Counted from the first letter of the stretch, positions 23,854 to 34,047 are shown. The stretch: 64,000 nucleotides of DNA from Colwellia sp. 12G3 (GCF_002836775.1 NZ_PJAQ01000028.1:1-64000); one strand, 5' to 3'. Numbers and translations: made by a program. Notes: generated from the letters alone by a model not told the origin.

Positions 23854-25689
23854 ATGTTAGAAATGGCTGTGATATATCTCGCCGCGGCAATCATTGCGGT
23901 GCCCATAGCAAAGCGTGTCGGCTTAGGCTCGGTACTGGGCTATTTGTTGGCCGGAATTTTGATTGGCCCTTTCTTATTGGGGTTAGTTGGCGATCAAACT
24001 GATGTGATGCACTTTGCAGAGTTTGGCGTTGTAATGATGCTATTTTTAGTCGGGCTTGAATTACAACCTTCTCGTTTGTGGAAATTAAGACACTCAATTG
24101 TTGGCTTAGGTGGTTTGCAAGTTGTGCTAACCACCCTGCTCATTTCTACTGTCTGCTACCTTGTTTTTTCACTGGTATGGCAAACCTCCCTTGCTATAGG
24201 TTTAATGTTGGCACTCTCGTCAACTGCCATTGTTTTACAAACATTAAATGAAAAAGGTTGGATAAAAGAAGAAGCGGGTCAAAACTCATTTTCTGTATTA
24301 CTCTTTCAAGATATTGCCGTGATCCCCATTTTGGCATTAGTCCCTTTATTAGCCTTTAGTAACAATATTACTACCTCAGGCTCTCATGGAAACCTGATAG
24401 AGCATTTTCCTGTCTATATCCAAACAGCAATATCGCTTGGCGTTATCACAGCGATTATATTGGCGGGTAAATATGTTTCAGCGCCTTTATTTCGTTACAT
24501 TGCAGAAACTCGTTTGCGTGAATTGTTCACTGTTGTTGCCTTATTTCTAGTGATTGTTATCGCGGTCATCATGAAAAAAATTGGTTTATCACCCGCCCTA
24601 GGAACATTTTTAGCGGGTGTGGTTCTAGCCGAAAGTGAATTTAGACATGAATTGGAAGTTGATATTGAACCGTTCAAAGGGCTGTTGCTTGGCTTATTTT
24701 TTATTACCGTCGGCGCTTCAATTGATTTTCCATTACTGTTTGACGAGCTGGGCTTAGTCACGTTATTAGTGGTGTCGTTAATTGCTATTAAAGCAGCAGT
24801 ATTATTTTGTTTAGCAACGTTATTTAACATGGCAAAGAAGCAACGTTTGCTATTTACCCTTGCCTTAGCCCAGGGAGGAGAATTTGCTTTTGTATTGCTA
24901 TCACTTACCTCCACCTTACAAATACTCACACCAGAGCAGAATAAAATCACTACCTTGGTGGTCGCTATTTCTATGCTAATGGCGCCGGTATTATTAATAA
25001 TCTATGAAAAGATACTCGACAAAGAACAAGAAGATGCCCGCGAATTTGATAAACCAGAAGATATTGAAGCAACCAAAAGCGTAATCATTGCGGGTTATGG
25101 ACGTTTTGGTCAAATAGTAGGTCGTCTACTTAGCTCGCAAGGATACCACTTGTCGATTTTAGACCACAGTCCAAGTCAAATTGAAATGTTAAAGAGATTT
25201 GGTAATAAAGTATTTTACGGTGATGCCGCACGAAAAGATTTATTAGAAGCCTCAGGAGCAAATGAGGCACAATTATTAGTAATAGCCATTGATGATGCGG
25301 ATAAAATCATTGAAATTGCCCTACTCGCGCAAAAGCATTACCCAAATTTACAAATTGCTGCTCGTGCAATTGATCGCCATCATGCCTATGAGTTATTACG
25401 TATCGGTGTAAAAGCAATTAAACGAGAAACATTCGAATCTGCCTTAGAGCTAGGAATTTCAGCGTTAGAATTACTTGGAAATAGCCCCGAGGATTCTAAA
25501 CGTGCAGGCAAGTTATTTTCCGATCACGATAAAGAGTCAATGCATGTTTTATCTAAAGTATGGGGTGATGATCATAGTTATGGTGTTGCCGTCAAACAGC
25601 GTATGGAACTGCTTCAGCAAGTACTCATTAGTGATAAAGAAGACCAAAGTAAAATGCAGACTTGCCAAAAGTCAAAAGAAGCTAATTAG
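23854..25689 (+). CDS. Kef-type cation:proton antiporter with RCK/TrkA-N domain
   Basis: The 611-residue protein has about twelve transmembrane segments of the CPA2 family (~1-385), with L-L-A-G-I-L-I-G-P, L-S-S-T-A-I-V-L-Q and the A-Q-G-G-E-F-A-F-V motif. A TrkA-N/RCK nucleotide-binding domain follows (~405-525), opening I-I-A-G-Y-G-R-F-G-Q-I-V-G-R-L-L, a dinucleotide-binding loop. This is the KefB/KefC layout: glutathione- or NADH-gated K+ efflux coupled to proton entry. No KefF/KefG ancillary gene is adjacent. A related shorter antiporter without RCK is at 59421-60587. AGGAG precedes the start. Confidence 0.9.
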   Translation: MLEMAVIYLAAAIIAVPIAKRVGLGSVLGYLLAGILIGPFLLGLVGDQTDVMHFAEFGVVMMLFLVGLELQPSRLWKLRHSIVGLGGLQVVLTTLLISTVCYLVFSLVWQTSLAIGLMLALSSTAIVLQTLNEKGWIKEEAGQNSFSVLLFQDIAVIPILALVPLLAFSNNITTSGSHGNLIEHFPVYIQTAISLGVITAIILAGKYVSAPLFRYIAETRLRELFTVVALFLVIVIAVIMKKIGLSPALGTFLAGVVLAESEFRHELEVDIEPFKGLLLGLFFITVGASIDFPLLFDELGLVTLLVVSLIAIKAAVLFCLATLFNMAKKQRLLFTLALAQGGEFAFVLLSLTSTLQILTPEQNKITTLVVAISMLMAPVLLIIYEKILDKEQEDAREFDKPEDIEATKSVIIAGYGRFGQIVGRLLSSQGYHLSILDHSPSQIEMLKRFGNKVFYGDAARKDLLEASGANEAQLLVIAIDDADKIIEIALLAQKHYPNLQIAARAIDRHHAYELLRIGVKAIKRETFESALELGISALELLGNSPEDSKRAGKLFSDHDKESMHVLSKVWGDDHSYGVAVKQRMELLQQVLISDKEDQSKMQTCQKSKEAN

Positions 25690-25712
25690 ACGACCTGACA
25701 TTATCGCTCATA

Positions 25713-25743
25713 AAAAAGCCCCTACCTCAAAGGTAGGAGCTTT
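25713..25743 (+). terminator. Terminator after the Kef antiporter gene
   Basis: AAAGC-CCCTACCT pairs with AGGTAGG-AGCTTT, followed by TTAATTAACAAGTTTTTTT. It sits 25 bp after the stop codon. Confidence 0.75.
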
Positions 25744-25812
25744 AATTAACAAGTTTTTTTAACTCAAAAATTTAAACTGGCAACTTAATACCGATATAAT
25801 TAAATAAGAGAA

Positions 25813-26409
25813 TTAACTCATTTTTTGTTGGCGAACCAATAAAGTTAACGCCACCAACATTAAAATGATAGCTGTGGGCTCAGGAACATCAACAGGGTTT
25901 CCTGAAGTAACAGAATATGCTTTATCACTAGCACTCACATCAGTAAACGCAGCGCCAAAATCATCACCAAAAGCCAAGTTGCTTAAATCTACAGTGCCTG
26001 AGCCATTGCCAATCACAGTAAAATCAACACTAGCCAAGACAAAACTGCTTACGCCATCTTGTACTACTAAGAGTTCGTCCCACCAGGCATAACTAGTTTC
26101 TGATAAACCTAAGCTGTCGGCCATGTCATCACTAAATTGATCACTACCACCCGCGCCAACATTGAGTTTATTCCCAAAACGGGTAGATACATACTCGATT
26201 ATCGAATTGTCCCAAGAGACATTAAAATCAAAGGTAGCCAATAACTTTTGAAAACCAACAGCGTCTTCTTCAATATCAGAAATGATAAAATCTGCCGTTA
26301 ATACGTCACCAATTTGATAACTGTCTTGATTTAACTCAATGTTTAGTAACGTTGCTTGGCTACTGAGCGAAATTAAAAGTGTTGCTAAAAGTGTTATTAT
26401 TTTTTTCAT
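25813..26409 (-). CDS. PEP-CTERM surface protein with cohesin-like domain
   Basis: A 198-residue protein with a signal peptide (~1-19), a beta-sandwich domain (~22-165) with the cohesin-like pattern D-S-Y-Q-I-G-D-V-L-T ... F-D-F-N-V-S-W-D-N-S-I, and a C-terminal PEP-CTERM signal (V-P-E-P-T, a hydrophobic helix, then R-Q-Q-K). PEP-CTERM proteins are processed by exosortase and end up at the cell surface or in the matrix; the exosortase gene is not in this window. It lies 90 bp downstream of a same-strand nuclease with a dockerin-like end, suggesting a cohesin-dockerin pair. Confidence 0.82.
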   Translation of the reverse strand: MKKIITLLATLLISLSSQATLLNIELNQDSYQIGDVLTADFIISDIEEDAVGFQKLLATFDFNVSWDNSIIEYVSTRFGNKLNVGAGGSDQFSDDMADSLGLSETSYAWWDELLVVQDGVSSFVLASVDFTVIGNGSGTVDLSNLAFGDDFGAAFTDVSASDKAYSVTSGNPVDVPEPTAIILMLVALTLLVRQQKMS

Positions 26410-26498
26410 GGTTACTTCCTTATATATAAATGTTTAAGTAAATTTTAAATTAACGAATGAATTTACTTAAAGTCACTTAAGTAAATTCAAGCTAAATA

Positions 26499-29400
26499 TT
26501 ATTCTGCCGCGCAGCGCGAACGTGTACATAAAGACATTAATGCTCGGACATCACCGCTATTGACTACATTATCGAGGTTGAAGTCATATTTACTATCATC
26601 AACATCACCGCTGCGAACCATAGCGGAGAACTGATTAACATCATTGCGATCGATATCACCATCAACATCAAAATCTCCCACGAGTTCAACCGAGCTATTT
26701 AAATTGAGCGAAACTATAACGGGATCATGATCTGATGCACGGTAAGCATCTTCAGCAAAATATGTCGCTAATTGTTCAGACGATTTATATTCAGTGTTGT
26801 AATCGAAAATATGGGGTTCATCGGCATTGATATGCCAAACAGTGGTATCGACAACTTGACTAGCTAAGTCGTTGCTCGCTAAGGCATGGTCTAAGTACCC
26901 TATTTCACCGCCAAAACTATAAGAGTAAGCTGCACTTCCTAGATGATCTGCCACCAAGTTATGATAATTACTGTCGATAATGGCATTAATAGGATCTTCT
27001 TTACCGTAAGCATTTAAATCACCAATGATAAGAAAGTCACTATCCGTTGAACCCGTAGGATTAGTATTTAACCAAGCAGTTAAACCTTGTGCCGCTTGAG
27101 TTCTCAGTTCATTCCAACATCCTTGACCATCACCTTGATCGAGGTTATTACCCGATGCACTGCCACAACTTCCTTTTGATTTAAAATGATTAACCGCAAT
27201 GGTTAATGCTTCATTAGTCGCAATTTCTTTGAAGGTTTGTACCAGCGGTTGACGGTTGCCATAATCGAATGGACTTTGATTGGTAGTGATTGCATCCCCC
27301 ATCAAGGCAACGGTAGCTGGTTTATAAATAAGTCCAACAGTTATGGCATCGCCACCAATACCCGCTTGGTTGATGCTAACGTAGTTGTATGTTCCAACAC
27401 CCAACTTCACATTAAGCTGTGAAACAAGCTCCGCAATGGCACTGTTACTGGCAAAACCATCATTTTCTAGCTCCATCAGGCCAACAATATCGGCATTGAT
27501 ATCTGCTAGAGCCGACACTATTTTGCTACTTTGACGAGTAAACTCTTCTAACGTATCCGCGCCCCGAGCGGTAGGAAAACCTTGACCCGCGCCATCACCA
27601 TTAAAGTAATTTAATACGTTAAAGCTGGCTACTTTTAACGAACCAGTCCCGGTAATCTCGGGTTGTGCAGTTCTTGCATTAGTCGGGTTAAACTGTGGTG
27701 TGTTACTAGGTAAAATACGATAAGTATTAAAACTATAATCAATAACACCAGTCAAGTTAGCAACAGAGTCACCTAAGCGTAACGTATTTTGATAGCTTAA
27801 TCCCGGCGCCGGAAAGGGCACGTTATCTGGGTTTTGTGCATTATTCATATCATCTAAAGTGATACGATTTCGATTGTTTTTATCTGCTAAAGCAATAGCT
27901 TGCTCACTACCGGCATTATAAATATTGGTAGGAAGAATCAAACGGCCATTAGACAATGTTAACTGACCATAACGCGCCAAATTATAGGTATCACTTACTT
28001 TTAATGTATCCGAAAAGTTTACCGACATGCCTTCAATACTTTCCCAGTAATCAGTAGTTGATACCGGTAAAGACACCATAGTTGCTGCAATGGGCTCACC
28101 AACACCACAATCAACAAAGTCAGTTGTTGCCGTTAACTGAGTACGACCATAGCTCTCTTTTATGCTGCCGTTTATCCGTACTTTATTGCCCACGGTAGGG
28201 AAATTTGCAATAGCGTTGAAATAAACAAAGATGGCTTCAGAAGTCATTAGATCTGTATCGGTATCTTGCGCTTCTTCTTGAACAAAATAGCCTTTTAAAC
28301 TTGGCACAGCAAAAGTAACCGTACCTTCAATCACCTTAACTTCGCCAATAACTGCTGAGTCACTGCCGCTACCTTGGATTACATTAATTTTATCTGCATC
28401 ATCACCACACATTCCGATCACCGGGTCTTCACCTGGGTCTGTCGGTGGCGTAGTAGATAAATGAGCGCCTAAGTTATCAAAAGTATCTTTTGAATTAGTT
28501 TGCCATTGGTCTGCTTTAATAAATTCATCGGTACGGTCGTTATCGCCTGATGTTACCGAAGCTAAGCGGACTAATGAGGTATCTTGACCCCAATTTTGTC
28601 TAACACCATAGGTGCCGATATTATCGATAATTATATCGCCATGAAGCAGTTCGATATAATCATCACCATTAAAATTAACCGCTCCGACAAAATGGTCAAT
28701 ATAAGGGACTAAAGCACTATCATCTGCAATTTGACTCGAGCCTAAAACCACCACATCATTTGCGAGTAGTTGCCCTGTTAAGGTATAGCTCCCCGTAGCT
28801 GTTTGACTACCGTTCGAATAAAGTTTGAATTGATAATCGGCTAAGTCGATAGTTGTATCCGTCGGATTATAAATTTCTATCGCTTTATTAAAGCTCGAAC
28901 CTTCAACGTATTCGGAGAAAAACAAATCAACGCCTGGCTCTGTTGGATCTACCGGATCGATTGGATCAACAGGGTCAACGGGATCTACGGGGTCAACATC
29001 TGAACATGATGCACTGTAAAGCGTTGCAATCCACTCAGGATGGTCAATAAATGGGTTACGGTTTCCTTGAAATTCGTAAATTTTGTTATTTCTATTTATT
29101 TCGAAGTCATCAACAGGATCCGCTTCACTCCACGCTAACAACGTACATAACTTACCTAATTTGGCTTCACCGCCAGACGTTAGCATATCAACAACTTGTA
29201 AATCAGGTGTCACCGAGTCCAACCCGGCATAGCGCGTATCCATATAAAAAACGATACGGGCAACATCACCTTTCACCGCATCTCTTGGCTCAAAAGAGTT
29301 GCCGTCGACGCGGTTTTCTGGCGATTCAGGTAAAGCATTATCGCTATTATCAAAATCTAAATTGCCTCGTGATGAGTTAACTGAAATATCAGTAGGTCTT

Positions 29401-30443
29401 AAATGGTGAATGTCTGAATAAGCAAACGCACTAGAGCTTGGGAAACCATGGCTTTTTGCCCAAACATGTTCACGATTCCAGTTATCAGGATTTGTCGATT
29501 GTGTACCGCTACCGTTTGAGAATTTTTCTTTTGAAAGTCCGCGATAAAATAATATAACATTGTCTGCATTCAGGGGATCTTCATCCGTCACAGTTAATGC
29601 GGTCCAAGCTTCAGAATAAGTTAACTGTTTATGATTGGCTGAAATAACGTCATTGATATTGGTGCGGATGACCTCTGCACTTTGTGCTGAATCAATAGCG
29701 GTAATAACCGGTGCATAATAACTGGCATCATCAAAGTCTGCAGCACTCGCTATTCGGCTCAAATCAGGGCAGTTAAAACAAGCATTCGTCACGGTACCAC
29801 CGTCAGTACTGCCTGAGCCATCATCTACGCCTGAAGTAATTATTACATCATCTAAACGTATATATTCAGTGCCTGAGTTATTTGCCATCGAGACTTTAAT
29901 TTGCAGGCTACTTCCTTGGGGAATGGCTTGGCTGAGTGTGACAGCAGTAAAATCATCAATTAAGGTATGACTATCATTGCCTTTGCCTTGCCAGTTTTCT
30001 ACCCTGACAAATGCGGCATTATCTACTGAATATGAAAGGTCAAAAAAATCGGTTGATTCGTGGCTGCCACTTTCTTCGGCTAAAACAGACAGATTGACAT
30101 TAGTTTGTCCTTCAATGCTAATAGGCTCTGACAACCAATCGACACTGCCATCAACATCTCTAGCCTCAACTTTGCTATTGGTCACTTTAAACCAATCACT
30201 GTTCGCCGTTAATTGAGCATTACTAACATCGATAGACCAACGCGTAACGCCGCTCATATCAACAGTATCAAAAACAGCCCCTTTATTGGCTAAGGTCGCA
30301 TCATTAAAATCTTCTGACCATAGTGTTTGTGCACTTAACGCACTATGAGTAACAAAACTTGAAGCAACACACAGTGCAATCAAGCTGAAATTTAACTTAC
30401 CATTGCCGAAGAATCGACTTGGATTTACCTTACTAGTATTCAT
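26499..30443 (-). CDS. Multidomain secreted nuclease: endonuclease I + lamin tail + EEP + dockerin-like
   Basis: The 1314-residue precursor has a signal region (~1-38), a jelly-roll-like domain (~40-205) and an endonuclease I domain (~235-485) with N-R-E-H-V-W-A-K-S-H-G and Y-S-D-I-H-H-L-R-P. A (V-D-P)n linker (~485-505) leads to a lamin-tail domain (~507-640; L-F-F-S-E-Y-V-E-G), an OB-like region (~690-800) and an ExeM/NucH-type endonuclease/exonuclease/phosphatase domain (~930-1245; A-S-F-N-V-L-N-Y-F, ending S-D-H-D-P-V). The tail (~1255-1310) has two EF-hand-like calcium loops like a type I dockerin. It probably degrades extracellular DNA. ExeM relatives usually lack the endonuclease I part. 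Confidence 0.88.
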   Translation of the reverse strand: MNTSKVNPSRFFGNGKLNFSLIALCVASSFVTHSALSAQTLWSEDFNDATLANKGAVFDTVDMSGVTRWSIDVSNAQLTANSDWFKVTNSKVEARDVDGSVDWLSEPISIEGQTNVNLSVLAEESGSHESTDFFDLSYSVDNAAFVRVENWQGKGNDSHTLIDDFTAVTLSQAIPQGSSLQIKVSMANNSGTEYIRLDDVIITSGVDDGSGSTDGGTVTNACFNCPDLSRIASAADFDDASYYAPVITAIDSAQSAEVIRTNINDVISANHKQLTYSEAWTALTVTDEDPLNADNVILFYRGLSKEKFSNGSGTQSTNPDNWNREHVWAKSHGFPSSSAFAYSDIHHLRPTDISVNSSRGNLDFDNSDNALPESPENRVDGNSFEPRDAVKGDVARIVFYMDTRYAGLDSVTPDLQVVDMLTSGGEAKLGKLCTLLAWSEADPVDDFEINRNNKIYEFQGNRNPFIDHPEWIATLYSASCSDVDPVDPVDPVDPIDPVDPTEPGVDLFFSEYVEGSSFNKAIEIYNPTDTTIDLADYQFKLYSNGSQTATGSYTLTGQLLANDVVVLGSSQIADDSALVPYIDHFVGAVNFNGDDYIELLHGDIIIDNIGTYGVRQNWGQDTSLVRLASVTSGDNDRTDEFIKADQWQTNSKDTFDNLGAHLSTTPPTDPGEDPVIGMCGDDADKINVIQGSGSDSAVIGEVKVIEGTVTFAVPSLKGYFVQEEAQDTDTDLMTSEAIFVYFNAIANFPTVGNKVRINGSIKESYGRTQLTATTDFVDCGVGEPIAATMVSLPVSTTDYWESIEGMSVNFSDTLKVSDTYNLARYGQLTLSNGRLILPTNIYNAGSEQAIALADKNNRNRITLDDMNNAQNPDNVPFPAPGLSYQNTLRLGDSVANLTGVIDYSFNTYRILPSNTPQFNPTNARTAQPEITGTGSLKVASFNVLNYFNGDGAGQGFPTARGADTLEEFTRQSSKIVSALADINADIVGLMELENDGFASNSAIAELVSQLNVKLGVGTYNYVSINQAGIGGDAITVGLIYKPATVALMGDAITTNQSPFDYGNRQPLVQTFKEIATNEALTIAVNHFKSKGSCGSASGNNLDQGDGQGCWNELRTQAAQGLTAWLNTNPTGSTDSDFLIIGDLNAYGKEDPINAIIDSNYHNLVADHLGSAAYSYSFGGEIGYLDHALASNDLASQVVDTTVWHINADEPHIFDYNTEYKSSEQLATYFAEDAYRASDHDPVIVSLNLNSSVELVGDFDVDGDIDRNDVNQFSAMVRSGDVDDSKYDFNLDNVVNSGDVRALMSLCTRSRCAAE

Positions 30444-30762
30444 TTTATCTCTCCAGATTTGTAATTACTATTAGTTAAAAATTATTGCTATGGCTAAAAC
30501 TTCAACTTGATTCTGAACGACTAATGTTACAGTTTTGTTATTTAACAGTAGGATTCTTGTTAATATTGACCATATAGTCAATAGATAATTGCATATAAAA
30601 CAATCACAACGAGGAAATCAATCCGAATGGTCAGATAGAACAAGGGATTCAGGTTGAATTTATTTTGTACAAATAAAATTTAGTAATATTTATCTGTTAT
30701 TTTTATAGGGAGGGACACAATCGAAGTAAAAATATCTAGACATAGTGACTATAAATCGAAGA
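30444..30762. other. Promoter region of the secreted nuclease gene
   Basis: About 320 bp of AT-rich non-coding DNA between the nuclease start and the terminator of the upstream dehydrogenase operon. No distinct site was identified. Confidence 0.4.
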
Positions 30763-30787
30763 CAAAAAAAAGCCCTTCATTGGGCTT
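30763..30787 (-). terminator. Terminator of the aldehyde dehydrogenase operon
   Basis: On the minus strand AAGCCC-AATGAA-GGGCTT is followed by TTTTTT. It lies ~115 bp beyond the aldehyde dehydrogenase stop codon. Confidence 0.85.
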
Positions 30788-30901
30788 AATATACTTAGTA
30801 CACTATTCTGTTAAACCTCAAAATAACAACGTACTGTTTTCACTGAGGTTTTCTATACCGCGTTATGAGTTATGAGTAATGGTTATTGCTCTTAGTGGCT
30901 A

Positions 30902-32329
30902 TTAAAGCTTAATAACTGCCATTTTATCCTGAGACATATCATGCATAGTATAGGCAATGCCGCCAGTATTATAACCCGACTGTTTACGCCCTGCGAAAGG
31001 CATCCAATCAACACGAAAAGCGGTATGATCATTCACCATTACCGCCGTTGCCTCTAATTCACGTATTGCCTTCATGGCGACATCAAGATTTTTTGTAAAT
31101 ACCGACGCTTGAAAGGCATATTCCAACGAATTGGCTTGAGCAATAGCTTGGTCAATATCATCATAGCCATAGACACAAACTACCGGGCCAAAAATTTCCA
31201 TAATAGATACTTTGGCATCAACTGGCGGATCAAGCAGTACAGTGGGTGCATAGGTGCTATCACCCAATCGTTTACCTCCTGTTACTAAGATTGCGCCTGC
31301 CGCTACTGCTTCATCAACCCAATCAGCAACACGATCAACTTCTTTAGGACGAATAAGTGGTCCACATTCGGTAGTTTTATCAATGGCATTACCAACAATA
31401 AGTTTCGCTGCGCCATCAGCCAACAGTTGTGCAATAGCTTTAGCTTTACTTCTCGGCGCAAAAATACGCTGTACAGACACGCACACTTGTCCCGAATGAT
31501 AAAAACCGCCTTTGAGTAAACTTGGGATCATCGCTTCAATATCGGCACTATCTTCAACAATAACAGGGGCAACTCCACCATGTTCTAGTGCACAACGCGT
31601 ACCGGGTGCTAGCTTGGAACGTAACATCCAACCCACTTTTGCCGAACCAATAAAACTAAAAAACCCGACACGAGCATCGGTGATCATTTTTTCAGAGGTG
31701 GGAATATCACAGGCAATAAAACGACACCATTGTGGCGGCAAGCCAGCTTCATGCAAAATATCAACGAATGCTTTACAGGATAACGGCGTATCTCGTGCAG
31801 GTTTAACTAACACAGGACAACCCGCTGCAATGGCCGGAGCAACTTGATGCACAATTAAATTTAATGGATGATTAAACGCTGACACAGCAACGACAACACC
31901 AATAGGCTCTTTGGTAGTAAAGGCTATTCTCCCTGCGCCCGCTTGGGTTAAATCCATTGGGATTTGGCTACCTGCTAATTTAGAAATTTCTTTTGCGCAA
32001 AGCTCTACGCCATCAATAGCTCTGGTCACTTCAACTCGTGCATCAACCAGCGGTTTACCGCCTTCATTGGCGATCAAAAATGCGAGTTCATCTGCTCTTT
32101 CTGAAATTAACACCGCTGCTTTTTTGAGAATACTTATCCGCTCAAAAGCTGGGATCCACTGATGACAATCTTTAAAAAGTTGGTGAGACGTTGCTAAATA
32201 TTTATCAATATCATACCACGTTACTGTTGGTACAGACCCAATATGTGATTGATCGTATGGGTTAACAACGTTGAGTGTTTCGGATGCACTACTTCTTCTA
32301 GGGTCATTTTTTTGTTCTATATCGTCCAT
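30902..32329 (-). CDS. NAD(P)-dependent aldehyde dehydrogenase
   Basis: The 475-residue enzyme is a full-length aldehyde dehydrogenase. It has the proton-acceptor glutamate in A-L-E-H-G-G, catalytic Cys283 in H-S-G-Q-V-C-V, the N-H-P-L-N segment near the cofactor site and the E-I-F-G-P-V motif. It oxidises an aldehyde to an acid, or to a thioester in some family members. The substrate cannot be read from sequence. It lies 60 bp downstream of an acetolactate synthase-type gene on the same strand, so both probably act on related short-chain carbonyl compounds. Confidence 0.88.
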   Translation of the reverse strand: MDDIEQKNDPRRSSASETLNVVNPYDQSHIGSVPTVTWYDIDKYLATSHQLFKDCHQWIPAFERISILKKAAVLISERADELAFLIANEGGKPLVDARVEVTRAIDGVELCAKEISKLAGSQIPMDLTQAGAGRIAFTTKEPIGVVVAVSAFNHPLNLIVHQVAPAIAAGCPVLVKPARDTPLSCKAFVDILHEAGLPPQWCRFIACDIPTSEKMITDARVGFFSFIGSAKVGWMLRSKLAPGTRCALEHGGVAPVIVEDSADIEAMIPSLLKGGFYHSGQVCVSVQRIFAPRSKAKAIAQLLADGAAKLIVGNAIDKTTECGPLIRPKEVDRVADWVDEAVAAGAILVTGGKRLGDSTYAPTVLLDPPVDAKVSIMEIFGPVVCVYGYDDIDQAIAQANSLEYAFQASVFTKNLDVAMKAIRELEATAVMVNDHTAFRVDWMPFAGRKQSGYNTGGIAYTMHDMSQDKMAVIKL

Positions 32330-32388
32330 AATATCGCTCTTTAATAAGTTGAAAGTCGTCTAATAACAAGAATCTCGCAATCATAACG

Positions 32389-34047
32389 TTATATCAAACA
32401 AACCTTTTTGGCCAATTCATCAATTAATACTTTTTGATTTTCAGAGTAATCAACAGGCAATTCAACAAGATGAATTCCCCCTGCTGAAAATGCTTTTTCA
32501 TACGTAGGAATAAGGTCTTCAGCAGACATTACTCTATGTCCTGTTGCCCCGTAACTTTCTGCGTATTTAACAAAATCAGGATTGCCAAATTCTAACCCCC
32601 AGTCGGCAAAACCAGCACTGGCTTGTTTCCAACGGATCATGCCATAAGAATTATCATTTAACACGGTCACGACTAAGTTTAATCCTAAGCGAATAGCTGT
32701 TTCTAATTCTTGTGAATTCATCATAAAACCACCATCGCCACATATTGCCATAACTCGTATATTTGGGTTTAGCATTGCAGCCATCATGCCAGAGGGTAAA
32801 CCGGCTCCCATGGTGGCAAGGGCATTATCAAGTAATACAGTATTAGGTTGATAAGCTTTATAATTACGCGCAAACCAAAGTTTATAAATACCATTATCCA
32901 GCGCAATAATATCTTTATCCCCCATCACCTTTCGAATATCGGCAACAAAGCGCTGTGGAATAATAGGGTAACGAGTATCATTTGCTCCATCTTCAATATG
33001 CTCATCAATGGCAAGTTTTATTTTTTCAAAATAACGGCGATCAAAAATAACTTCTCCACCTAATTGATCTTTTAGTGCATCGACAGACGCAGCCAGATCA
33101 CCAATTATTTCTAGTTGGGGGAAATATACTTGATCAACTTGGGCTGATTTATAATTAACATGAATAACTTTTTTACCACCTTCGTCCATAAAAAATGGTG
33201 GTTTTTCAATCACATCATGGCCAATATTAATAATTAAATCTGCACGTTCAATGGCACAATGCAAATAATCGCCAGCCGATAGCGCTGCGGTCCCTAAAAA
33301 TAAACTGGATCGCTCATCAACAACACCTTTGCCCATTTGCGTGACAAAAAAGGGGATTCGCGTTGAATGAACAAAGTTACACATTGCTTTTCGAACATTT
33401 TGACGATTCGCCCCTGCACCAATTAATATTAACGGCATTTTAGCAGCCTTGATTAACGCGACAGCCTCTGCTATTGCCACATTACTAGGGTGAGCATAGT
33501 GGCGTTTATGTGGTGTCATCACCTTGGCGGTACAGTTCTCAGCCGCAATATCTTCTGGCAATTCTAACAGGACTGCACCAGGTCGTTCTTCTTCACAAAG
33601 TCGAAAAGCTTCACGCACTAATGAGGGAATGGTATCACCGTGTACAATTTGTTTAGACATTTTACAAATAGGATCAAACAAGCCAACAATATCAATTATT
33701 TGAAACTGACCTTGCTTCGATTTTTTGATTGGCTTTTGCCCGGTAATCATAAGCAATGGCATACCACCTAAATGGGCATAAGCTGCGGGTGTTGCCAAAT
33801 TTGTTGCGCCAGGGCCCAGTGTTGCCATACAAACACCTACTTTACTGGTCAGGCGGCCATAAGTTGCGGCCATAAAGCCAGCGCCTTGTTCATGGCGAGT
33901 TAACACAAGTTTAATTGTAGAGTTACGTAAAGACTCAACCATATCCAAGTTTTCTTCTCCTGGTACAGAAAAAATATACTCTACCCCTTCAGCTTCCAAT
34001 GCTTGCACAAATAAATCAGATGCTTTTATCGTATTATCTTCACTCAT
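32389..34047 (-). CDS. Acetolactate synthase-type thiamine diphosphate enzyme
   Basis: A 552-residue ThDP enzyme with the three standard domains. The N-terminal pyrimidine domain has the catalytic glutamate in T-R-H-E-Q-G-A-G-F-M. The central domain starts near 195. The C-terminal diphosphate domain has G-D-G-G-F-M-M-N-S-Q-E-L-E-T and N-D-N-S-Y-G-M-I. K-x-K-Q-G-Q-F-Q and L-F-D-P-I resemble catabolic acetolactate synthases (AlsS) more than biosynthetic IlvB. There is no regulatory small-subunit gene next to it. Its operon partner is an aldehyde dehydrogenase, so a catabolic rather than branched-chain amino acid role is likely. Confidence 0.83.
   Translation of the reverse strand: MSEDNTIKASDLFVQALEAEGVEYIFSVPGEENLDMVESLRNSTIKLVLTRHEQGAGFMAATYGRLTSKVGVCMATLGPGATNLATPAAYAHLGGMPLLMITGQKPIKKSKQGQFQIIDIVGLFDPICKMSKQIVHGDTIPSLVREAFRLCEEERPGAVLLELPEDIAAENCTAKVMTPHKRHYAHPSNVAIAEAVALIKAAKMPLILIGAGANRQNVRKAMCNFVHSTRIPFFVTQMGKGVVDERSSLFLGTAALSAGDYLHCAIERADLIINIGHDVIEKPPFFMDEGGKKVIHVNYKSAQVDQVYFPQLEIIGDLAASVDALKDQLGGEVIFDRRYFEKIKLAIDEHIEDGANDTRYPIIPQRFVADIRKVMGDKDIIALDNGIYKLWFARNYKAYQPNTVLLDNALATMGAGLPSGMMAAMLNPNIRVMAICGDGGFMMNSQELETAIRLGLNLVVTVLNDNSYGMIRWKQASAGFADWGLEFGNPDFVKYAESYGATGHRVMSAEDLIPTYEKAFSAGGIHLVELPVDYSENQKVLIDELAKKVCLI

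Noticed and set aside
24495-24950. Minus-strand 151-codon frame inside the Kef antiporter gene
   Set aside because: Long but antisense to a full-length conserved gene; Ser/Asn/Lys-rich translation typical of a shadow.
28915-29010. DNA tandem repeat in the nuclease gene
   Set aside because: Encodes the (V-D-P)n linker between domains; ordinary coding repeat rather than a separate element.
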